Source of the DNA: an uncultured Clostridia bacterium
Lineage (GTDB): Bacteria; Bacillota; Clostridia; Oscillospirales; CAG-272
Length of the DNA stretch: 64,000 bases
Direction of reading: 5' to 3'
NCBI GenBank assembly: GCA_948466345.1
Contig: CAOKAC010000003.1
Coordinates: 1 to 64,000 of the forward strand
Shown here piece by piece: positions 57,835 through 64,000 of this stretch; positions within the stretch are counted from its first letter, which is position 1; every line of letters starts with the position of its first letter. The notes under the pieces are model-generated. The model did not search any database. It was not told the DNA's origin and saw nothing but the letters and a program-made list of their open reading frames with translations. The position numbers and the translations under genes are program-made.

Positions 57835-57857
57835 AAGTGGAACGATATGTTCCACTT
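57835..57857 (+). promoter_or_regulatory. LexA-type operator
   Basis: AAGTGGAAC-GATAT-GTTCCACTT, a perfect 9-bp inverted repeat just past the start of transcription. It resembles the Bacillus SOS box (GAAC-N4-GTTC) but with a 5-nt centre. Confidence 0.75.
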
Positions 57858-57868
57858 AGAGGTGAAAT

Positions 57869-58492
57869 ATGCGGCAAAAGAACCAGGCATTGATGCAGAG
57901 TATTAAGCAGTTTGCAGAGACTTATTATCTGGAAAATAAGACTTGGCCGAGTCTTAGTCAGATTTCTGCACACATGAAGATTGGGAAGACTACAGCGCAC
58001 CGGTACATTCATACGATGCATGAAAATGGAATGCTTTCCTACGATGGCACCCAAGGGGTGCGCACAGAGCTTGCGGATAAGATTCAACGTGCGTCCTGTA
58101 TGGTAGCGGTACTCGGCGATGTTTCCTGCGGGCTTCCCAAATATGCAGATGAAAATATCGAGTCGTATTTAGAATTGCCCCGGCAGCTTTTAGGAGAGGG
58201 ATCCTTTTATCTTCTTCGCGCAAATGGGGATTCTATGATCGGCGCCGACATTGACGACGGCGATCTTGTACTGATACGTCAGCAGAATACAGCCAGAGAT
58301 GGAGATATTGTTGTGGCTCTGATGGAAGATGAGGCAACATTGAAAACTCTTTTTTGGGATCGGCAGCATAAGTGCATTCGCCTCCACCCTGAAAATTCTC
58401 GATATCAGGATATTATTCTGGAAAACGTGCTGATACAAGGTGTCGCTGTTAAAGTTTTAAAAAATGTAAGGCGGACACATCTGCCTGCATAG
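57869..58492 (+). CDS. lexA: LexA-like repressor with Cys-Gly cleavage site
   Basis: The 207-aa protein has an N-terminal winged helix (about 1-68) and a S24 peptidase domain with Ser122 (GDSMIG) and Lys159 (EATLKT). The scissile bond, Ala-Gly in most LexA, is Cys87-Gly88 (GDVSCGLP), as in UmuD and some phage repressors. It probably represses DNA-repair or adjacent genes until RecA-triggered self-cleavage. Promoter and palindrome are upstream; GAGGTG precedes the ATG. It may be an SOS regulator or an element-specific one. Confidence 0.88.
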   Translation: MRQKNQALMQSIKQFAETYYLENKTWPSLSQISAHMKIGKTTAHRYIHTMHENGMLSYDGTQGVRTELADKIQRASCMVAVLGDVSCGLPKYADENIESYLELPRQLLGEGSFYLLRANGDSMIGADIDDGDLVLIRQQNTARDGDIVVALMEDEATLKTLFWDRQHKCIRLHPENSRYQDIILENVLIQGVAVKVLKNVRRTHLPA

Positions 58493-58515
58493 TGACAGCG
58501 AAAGAGAGATATATT

Positions 58516-58692
58516 TTGAAGTATAAAGCATCCTGTCCTGTTTGCGGCCGGGTGTTGGTGCAAGCGGCACCCAATTCAGATTTAAATATGAATTGCCCTA
58601 AGTGCAAGACATATTTATGTGTTACGGTGGAGAATTTTGGTGTTCATGTAATGGCTTGCGAAGCAAAGAAGCCGCAGGGAGAAATACAATAG
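58516..58692 (+). CDS. Small zinc-ribbon (Com-like) protein
   Basis: A ~58-aa basic protein with two CxxC knuckles: CPVCGR and CPKCKT. The pattern resembles the Com-type RNA-binding activators of phage Mu and small zinc ribbons. Start options are GTG 58492, overlapping the LexA stop, or TTG 58516, with AAAGAGAG 7 nt upstream; the second is favoured. The same frame continues past the TAG for 29 codons to 58779 (see findings). Confidence 0.7.
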   Translation: MKYKASCPVCGRVLVQAAPNSDLNMNCPKCKTYLCVTVENFGVHVMACEAKKPQGEIQ

Positions 58693-58771
58693 AATATTAC
58701 TGCGCCCGATGTGCGTAGTACATTTATCGAGGCCGGTTGGCCCGAGAGTGCTGAACTTGTTAAAAAGTCAA

Positions 58772-58838
58772 GAGGAGCCTGATAAATGGATAGAATTGCA
58801 GATTTGTGATTCTATCTGTTTGTCAGGCTTTTTTTATT
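58772..58838 (+). terminator. Terminator after the zinc-ribbon gene
   Basis: Long imperfect stem from AGCCTGA to TCAGGCT, T7 run. Confidence 0.88.
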
Positions 58839-58845
58839 TCCGTTT

Positions 58846-58874
58846 TTAAACCGGACAGGGAATGTCCGGTTTAA
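58846..58874 (+). promoter_or_regulatory. Palindrome upstream of the HTH regulator
   Basis: TTAAACCGGACA-GGGAA-TGTCCGGTTTAA, 12-bp perfect arms, 35 bp before the regulator start; likely its operator. Confidence 0.75.
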
Positions 58875-58908
58875 CCAGTAGAATTTAGGAAAGAAAGGAG
58901 GTGTGAGG

Positions 58909-59265
58909 ATGGGGACTGCCGAGCGACGCCGTATGATTATGCGCGCTTTGTGTAAACGTGGACACGAAACCATTGCCAATTTGGCGGTAGAGTTCGGCGT
59001 CTCAGAGCGTACAATCCGGCGGGATATTGAAACGCTGAGTCTTAGCGAGCCTGTGTATACCCAGCAGGGACGGTATGGCGGCGGTATATATGTTATGAAC
59101 GGACACCGGATCGATCAGCAGTACATGAGTTCTGTGCAGACACAGGTGATAGAAAAAGTGATCCAACTGGCCCATGAAAAGCAGCAGTGTGCATTGCAGG
59201 ATGAGGAGATTCGTATACTGCAAAATATTGTACAAACTTTTGCCTATCCTCACACCGAAATATAA
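58909..59265 (+). CDS. DeoR/HTH_11-type transcriptional regulator
   Basis: The 118-aa protein has an N-terminal winged-helix DeoR-type HTH (RRRMIMRALCKRGHETIANLAVEFGVSERTIRRDIE split across residues 6-42) and a short helical C-terminus. No ligand domain. ATG 58909 has AAAGGAGG 8 nt upstream; a GTG two codons earlier is too close. A palindrome lies upstream and the biosynthetic-type run follows, so it probably regulates that run. Confidence 0.85.
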   Translation: MGTAERRRMIMRALCKRGHETIANLAVEFGVSERTIRRDIETLSLSEPVYTQQGRYGGGIYVMNGHRIDQQYMSSVQTQVIEKVIQLAHEKQQCALQDEEIRILQNIVQTFAYPHTEI

Positions 59266-59291
59266 TAAAGAAAGAAGGGAAGATCGATATA

Positions 59292-60377
59292 ATGAATCAT
59301 GTGCAACAAAAATTGTTTTGGAGTCTTTGCAGATTTTTAGATCCCGATAGAGAGCGCATCACAGCACTTTTGCGGGCAGGTGCGGGAACTCCGGCAGTAT
59401 TGGGGCATCTCCTGTATAATCGAATGGGAGGCATTGCCTATCATATGATGACACAAACAGAAACAGTCCGCTATGCATCTAGGGAGTTTCGAAATACTTT
59501 GCGGGACGTATGGCTGATTGGCAAAGCAAAAAATGCAAGCTATGCTAGAGGGCGCGCACTTGTATCCGAAATTTTAGAAAAAAGCGGTGCGGAGTATGCG
59601 CTTTTAAAAGGCGCTTATTTATGTGATCGTTATCCGCCGGGGTGCCGAACAGCCAATGATGTAGATATTCTTACAGAGGGGAAATATATCACCAAAATCG
59701 GTGATGCTTTACGCGGTGCGGGCTTTCGGCAGGGGGAGATTCGAAACGGAGTTTTTCATCTTGCTTCACGACGGGAAATTTTACACACAAAAATGACACG
59801 TGGGGAAACGGTGCCCTATTTTTTAGAAGTAAATTTTCCATACATGCAATACTTGGAGGTTGATCTAAACTTTTCACTGGATTATAAAAATACGGTGGAT
59901 ATAGCTCTTCCGGCCTTTATATCTGCTTCTGAGAAAAGGGATTCCTGCCGGATTCTCAGTGCACCCCATTTTTTACTTCATCTGTGTACCCATCTTTATA
60001 AAGAAGCGACCACCTATCCCTGGGTACAGATGCGGAGGGATATGAGTCTGTATAAGTTCTGCGATTTATACCTTTTACTATATGAATATACTTTGCAGGA
60101 CTATAATCTTCTTTTGGAGGAAGCAAGAAAATATGCCTTGACCATGCAATGCTATTATGCGCTGGAAATGATGCGCTCTTTGCTGCAGTTGGAGGATCCC
60201 ATGCTTCTTGAATTTTTAGCGCGGATTTGTCCTGGAGATCCGGAGGTGCTGGAGTGGGTGATCGCTCCGGCAGAGAAAAAGGAATATCAATATACAGAAA
60301 AAGATGTGCGGCAGCGTTTTTTTGCACAGGACAGGCTAGCGCTATTAAAGGAGGTATGCAGGGATGCGCAAAAATAA
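59292..60377 (+). CDS. Nucleotidyltransferase-family protein (NTP_transf_5)
   Basis: The 361-aa protein carries LLKGAYLCDRYPPG followed by CRTANDVDILTE, the catalytic Asp-x-Asp of the DNA polymerase-beta superfamily as seen in PF14907 proteins. Family members often lie in peptide or natural-product clusters; the acceptor is unknown. AGAAGGGAAGA precedes the ATG. It overlaps the next gene by 14 nt. Confidence 0.85.
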   Translation: MNHVQQKLFWSLCRFLDPDRERITALLRAGAGTPAVLGHLLYNRMGGIAYHMMTQTETVRYASREFRNTLRDVWLIGKAKNASYARGRALVSEILEKSGAEYALLKGAYLCDRYPPGCRTANDVDILTEGKYITKIGDALRGAGFRQGEIRNGVFHLASRREILHTKMTRGETVPYFLEVNFPYMQYLEVDLNFSLDYKNTVDIALPAFISASEKRDSCRILSAPHFLLHLCTHLYKEATTYPWVQMRRDMSLYKFCDLYLLLYEYTLQDYNLLLEEARKYALTMQCYYALEMMRSLLQLEDPMLLEFLARICPGDPEVLEWVIAPAEKKEYQYTEKDVRQRFFAQDRLALLKEVCRDAQK

Positions 60378-61035
60378 GCTGCATTTGCTCCCCCATAGAA
60401 CAGAGGGAATACTGATCACCTTCTGTGGGCTGGACGGGTGTGGAAAAACGACGATGATACGCCGATTATCAAATTACTTGCGGGATCAGGGAAAGCCGGT
60501 GCTGCTTACGCGGCAGCCAACATCGTTTATGCGAGAAGCGGAAGTCTTTCGTACATATATGGATCAAAGCGATCATTCTTCCTATGACTATCGCTGCTTA
60601 TCCCTTATGGCGGCAGGGGACAGGATCCAGCATATTCACAAGGTAATTTTACCCGCGTTGCAGGCAGGTCAATGCGTGATCAGTGATCGGTATTTGTATT
60701 CTTGGATTGCCAATCTGCGCTCCAGAGGATATCTGCGGGATCGCTGGCCCCTGGAAATTGCATCTTATATGCTGCGGCCAGATCTTGCATTTTTCATAGA
60801 TGTGCCGGTACAGATTGCAGTAGAACGGGTGCGCAGCCGTGCAGAAGAAAAAAATCGGTATATCGACATGGATTTGCAGTATAAGCTGCGACGGCAGTAC
60901 CGCAGTATTGCCAGGCAAAACAGGGGAATTTTGCTGTCTTCTTTGGAGCATGAAGACGATGTATTTACAAAAGTGTTAGAGCATGTAGAAAGGCATAGGT
61001 GGATGCACAATGGAAATACAGGAACGAGTATTTGA
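60364..61035 (+). CDS. Thymidylate kinase-like P-loop kinase
   Basis: The 223-aa protein has Walker A GLDGCGKTT (about residues 22-30) and the DRY motif (ISDRYLYSW) of the thymidylate-kinase family, then RSRAEEKNRY-type LID residues. The context suggests it phosphorylates something else, such as a small molecule in the pathway; chromosomal tmk is usually elsewhere. It overlaps the preceding and following genes. Confidence 0.8.
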   Translation: MRKNKLHLLPHRTEGILITFCGLDGCGKTTMIRRLSNYLRDQGKPVLLTRQPTSFMREAEVFRTYMDQSDHSSYDYRCLSLMAAGDRIQHIHKVILPALQAGQCVISDRYLYSWIANLRSRGYLRDRWPLEIASYMLRPDLAFFIDVPVQIAVERVRSRAEEKNRYIDMDLQYKLRRQYRSIARQNRGILLSSLEHEDDVFTKVLEHVERHRWMHNGNTGTSI

Positions 61036-61252
61036 ATTGTTGGAAGAAATAACCATGGTGGGGGAGGTTAGTGTGTACGATGAGCTTACGACAGATCTGG
61101 GATTAGACAGCCTTGGAATGATATCGCTGTTGGTGGCTTTGGAGGACACCTTTCATATTGAACTGGATGAATCAGATATGGATCCCCTAGCCCTTCAGAC
61201 AGTGGCCGACATTGTGCAGCTTATAGAGAAGTATATGGAGGAAAAAACGTGA
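61010..61252 (+). CDS. Acyl carrier protein
   Basis: The 80-aa acidic protein has the phosphopantetheine attachment motif GLDSLGM (Ser about residue 34) and a four-helix ACP layout. It is not next to fatty-acid synthesis genes; it starts inside the kinase gene and overlaps the next gene by 4 nt (ATGA-like), so it serves this cluster. Confidence 0.93.
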   Translation: MEIQERVFELLEEITMVGEVSVYDELTTDLGLDSLGMISLLVALEDTFHIELDESDMDPLALQTVADIVQLIEKYMEEKT

Positions 61253-62250
61253 AACAATCTGTTTTGTTGCCAGCGCAGGTTCCTCTTTTTTCCACATATC
61301 ATTATCAGGTAATCGGTGGCGTCGCGGCTGCAGCCAATTCCACATATCTTAACTGGTATTATAACAACTGCATACAGCTGCAGTGTGGAAAGGTTTTTCT
61401 AAGGGGATGCCCTACACCCCACCTGAATGTCCCTATGACAGAAGTACAAGACGACACTTTTTTAGAACGATTTTCGCACAATCTGCTGTTTGTACGGGAG
61501 GATGTACATCGGCTGATCAAGCGCATGCTGGACAAGAATTTTTATGTGGCGTTTCGTGGGATTGATGACTATTATATTCCCGGTAAAAGCTGGTATGGAA
61601 AGCGACATTACGATCACGACGGGCTGATCTGCGGATACGACGATGAAAAGAGCACGTACGCTATGATGGCGTACGATGAAAAATGGATGCTGCGCCTGTT
61701 TCATACACCGCAGAGCGCTTTTGAAGCCGGAATGGAATCTATGATTCAGAATTATTACATTATGGGAGAAGCAACGGCTGTAAAGGCAAGACCAGCGGCA
61801 GTCCCTCTGGACATTTCAAAGATCAAAGCAGGCATTATAGAATATCTTGGAACGAATCTGGAGACTGATCCCATTGAGAAAAATACAGCACCCTTTGGAA
61901 CGGTTGTCCATTCGTATCTTTGCATGTATTTGGAGCTTTTATATACTGGAGCGATTCCATATGAAAAAGCAGATTACCGGATGATGCGCCTGCTCTGGGA
62001 ACACAAAAATTGTATGCACATGCGTATTGCAGCAGTGGAGGATGCTCTGGTTTTCGGAAATACGCTGCGCAGTGCATACGGCGAAGTGACGGACAATGCT
62101 GGGCGTTTGCGGACTATATACGGCAAATATTGTATGCGTAGAAAGGATGATTTGTTGCTTTCAGTAAAAAGGCAAATACAAGATATACAGCGGCAGGAGA
62201 CGGAAATTCTCACCCGTCTTGTGGAAAAAATAGAAAAGGAGAGGCTATGA
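61249..62250 (+). CDS. Possible BtrH-like acyltransferase/C39-type protein
   Basis: The 333-aa soluble protein has the segment YDHDGLICGYDD (about residue 121), where His and Asp recall the C39/BtrH papain-like fold; the start (VAAAANSTY) lacks a clear Cys nucleophile, but a Cys at NNCIQL is near. In butirosin synthesis BtrH moves an acyl group from an ACP to a sugar. Here an ACP gene is immediately upstream and an AMP-ligase immediately downstream, which supports that role. Identity is weak from sequence alone. Confidence 0.6.
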   Translation: MKQSVLLPAQVPLFSTYHYQVIGGVAAAANSTYLNWYYNNCIQLQCGKVFLRGCPTPHLNVPMTEVQDDTFLERFSHNLLFVREDVHRLIKRMLDKNFYVAFRGIDDYYIPGKSWYGKRHYDHDGLICGYDDEKSTYAMMAYDEKWMLRLFHTPQSAFEAGMESMIQNYYIMGEATAVKARPAAVPLDISKIKAGIIEYLGTNLETDPIEKNTAPFGTVVHSYLCMYLELLYTGAIPYEKADYRMMRLLWEHKNCMHMRIAAVEDALVFGNTLRSAYGEVTDNAGRLRTIYGKYCMRRKDDLLLSVKRQIQDIQRQETEILTRLVEKIEKERL

Positions 62251-63647
62251 TGCTTTGGAAATATATTGAAGAAAAGATGTTGCAGCACCCCAGCAGCAAC
62301 TTAATGGAGGAAGGAGTTAGCATGACTTATGAAGAGGCTGTTATTTTTGCAAAAGCGTTTGCCCAGTCTTTAGACGGTAGCTGCTATGCGATTTTATGCC
62401 GGTCAGAACTATTTTCTGCTCTGGCAGTGCTCAGCTGTATCGCTGCAGGCGTCCCCTTTGTTCCCATGTCGTATCGATATGGCAGAAAGCACTGTGAAAA
62501 AATTTTTAATACGATTCATCCAGAGTATGCTATCACGGATGTTTTAGGAGAACTGCAGGTGGTGGAATTAGAGGAAGGCGCATATCGAAAACCAGAGGGT
62601 GAGCAGCCCGCTGCAATTTTATGCACATCTGGAACGACAGGCGCACCTAAAGGCGTTATGCTAAGCGAAAGAAACCTGCTTACCAACCTTATGGATATCC
62701 GGCGGTATTTTGCAGTTGGTCCCATGGACAAAATTTTGATTGCAAGACCCCTATATCACTGCGCTGTACTGACAGGAGAGTTTTTCATTTCCCTTTGCCG
62801 TGGCGTCAATATTTGTTTTTTCAACGGTGGCCTGGATCCTGCCGGCATTTTACAAGTGTTAAAAAAAGAGGGGATTACCGTTTTGTGCGGGACCCCCACT
62901 ATGCTCAGTGCTTTGGCGCGTTTTGGACGCCGTGCGACTGCAGCCAGTGCCGTGCGTACGATTGCTGTAAGCGGAGAATGTCTAGATACTGCCCGTGCCC
63001 GATTTATTGAGAACGCTTTTCCTGCAGCAAAGATTTATCATGTATACGGACTGACGGAAGCATCCCCAAGGGTGACCTTTTTGCCGGCGGAGCAGTTTGC
63101 CGCTGATGGTACCTGTGTGGGATATCCTCTACACTCTGTGCGTCTGCGGGTGGTAGATCGGCGTGGAAAGCCGGTTTTCCCTGGTGAGGCGGGAGAGCTT
63201 TGTGTGCAAAGCGAAAGCGTCATGTTGGGATATTATGACGATCCTGCAGGGACGGCAGCTGTTTTGCGGGGTGGTTGGCTGCATACAGGGGATATGGCGG
63301 TTATGAGACGAGATGGGTTGGTAAAAATCCAGGGCCGTAAGGATAATATGATCATCCGGGGCGGGATGAATATTTATCCACAGGAAATTGAAAAAATATT
63401 GGCTATGGATCCACGGGTTTTTGAGGTGCTGGCTTACGGCATCCCCGATGCCTTGTCCGGGGAAAAAATTGGCCTTCGGATTGTAGGCGCATTTACCAAT
63501 CGAGATGAAGTGCTGCGTATGTGCCGGCGTTTGCTGCTGCCCTATCAGATGCCTGCAGTGGTAGAGATTGTAGATAGCCTGCCTAAAAACGGATCAGGGA
63601 AAATTATACGCCCTAAACGGAAAAGGCAGGTGGAAGAAGATGCATAA
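62247..63647 (+). CDS. AMP-dependent acyl ligase (ANL superfamily)
   Basis: The 466-aa enzyme has the AMP-binding motif CTSGTTGAPKGVML (about 127), YGLTEASPR (about 271), LHTGDMAVM (about 348) and the C-terminal IRGGMNIYPQEIE with the catalytic Lys in KNGSGKIIRPK. It would activate a carboxylic acid and load it on the ACP. GGAGAGG precedes the ATG, which overlaps the previous stop. Confidence 0.92.
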   Translation: MMLWKYIEEKMLQHPSSNLMEEGVSMTYEEAVIFAKAFAQSLDGSCYAILCRSELFSALAVLSCIAAGVPFVPMSYRYGRKHCEKIFNTIHPEYAITDVLGELQVVELEEGAYRKPEGEQPAAILCTSGTTGAPKGVMLSERNLLTNLMDIRRYFAVGPMDKILIARPLYHCAVLTGEFFISLCRGVNICFFNGGLDPAGILQVLKKEGITVLCGTPTMLSALARFGRRATAASAVRTIAVSGECLDTARARFIENAFPAAKIYHVYGLTEASPRVTFLPAEQFAADGTCVGYPLHSVRLRVVDRRGKPVFPGEAGELCVQSESVMLGYYDDPAGTAAVLRGGWLHTGDMAVMRRDGLVKIQGRKDNMIIRGGMNIYPQEIEKILAMDPRVFEVLAYGIPDALSGEKIGLRIVGAFTNRDEVLRMCRRLLLPYQMPAVVEIVDSLPKNGSGKIIRPKRKRQVEEDA

Positions 63648-64000
63648 TTCTGTTTTAGATGCGGTGCGGGAACTGCGCGGGGAAACGGATCTGGCGATCA
63701 ACAAAGCCAACACAAATCGGTATAGGATTGTCCTTCATGAGCAGGATGGAACCCAGACGGCGTATTATTTTTCCGCGCCGATTTACCGCCTCACAGAGCG
63801 TACACTTGCGTCTCTTCGCTTTGCTCCAAGCGGGATATTGCAAGGGACAAACAGTGTGATTTCCGTGTTTGGAAATACAATAGCACTCACAAAAAGGCAG
63901 GACAAGATATACTGCGACTTAGACAAGGGGCCTCTGCGGCATGCGGGAGCGATTATGTCCGGAGAGGGAGTAGAAATTCATCCAACCTTAAACGGTGCGG
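63640..64000 (+). CDS. Unknown protein, 3' end beyond window
   Basis: An open frame starts at ATG 63640, overlapping the ligase stop by 8 nt, and continues to the window end (120 codons). It begins MHNSVLDAVRELRGETD and is soluble and beta-rich. No family recognised. The overlap makes it part of the same operon. Confidence 0.75.
   Translation, partial: MHNSVLDAVRELRGETDLAINKANTNRYRIVLHEQDGTQTAYYFSAPIYRLTERTLASLRFAPSGILQGTNSVISVFGNTIALTKRQDKIYCDLDKGPLRHAGAIMSGEGVEIHPTLNGA

Noticed and set aside
1..64000. CRISPR array
   Set aside because: No set of regularly spaced short repeats was seen, and no cas genes.

Overview
The window looks like the chromosome of an anaerobic, spore-forming Clostridia bacterium, most likely of the Oscillospiraceae/Ruminococcaceae type. 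The reasons are SpoIIGA/sigma-E, a CotJC remnant, DUF3793 and DUF3048 proteins, the rpsL-rpsG-fusA-tuf and rpoB-rpoC operons, an ECF riboflavin transporter under an FMN riboswitch, and AT-rich intergenic regions with consensus sigma-A promoters. Gene identities come from reading the translated products and motifs; no database search was run.

Layout. 1-1.6 kb: the end of a serine recombinase followed by a second, headless recombinase, then tRNA-Ala(GGC) and a 48-nt truncated tRNA. 2-12.9 kb: housekeeping genes (lipoprotein, PepD, HAD hydrolase, YerB-like lipoprotein, D,D-carboxypeptidase, glucose-6-phosphate isomerase, a small P-loop protein and a polar amino-acid ABC transporter). 13.2-21.4 kb: spoIIGA-sigE, rpmE, hflX, yigZ, a dGTPase-like gene and dnaG-rpoD. 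21.6-27.8 kb: an orphan solute-binding lipoprotein, DUF3793, a ZIP transporter, an acyltransferase, a small membrane exporter and ribU with its riboswitch. 27.8-42.8 kb: the str operon and rpoBC on the minus strand. Between them lies an unusual block with three related structured RNA genes (best guess 6S-like) and an unrecognised 380-aa protein.

43-54.6 kb is accessory-rich: a tiny ribbon-helix-helix (RHH) protein with a 41-bp perfect operator palindrome facing a convergent small RNA; hslO; a sugar-type oxidoreductase and an aminotransferase; a tyrosine recombinase; a two-gene unit of a type I methylase/specificity-like fusion and a MazF/PemK toxin; tRNA-Leu(CAA); and a serine recombinase abutting a cotJC gene that lacks its 5' end. 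The last pair resembles a skin-type intervening element or its scar.

54.6-64 kb: a surface-type protein, an LTA-synthase-like sulfatase, a LexA-like repressor with a UmuD-like Cys-Gly cleavage site and its own operator, a zinc-ribbon protein, an HTH regulator behind a 12-bp-arm palindrome, and then a tightly overlapping run of genes that continues past the window edge: nucleotidyltransferase, thymidylate-kinase-like P-loop kinase, acyl carrier protein, a possible BtrH-like acyltransferase/protease, AMP-dependent acyl ligase and an unknown. This run looks like a small undescribed acyl-transfer pathway. The strongest candidates for something new are this cassette, the methylase-MazF pair, the triple RNA locus and the cotJC/recombinase junction.
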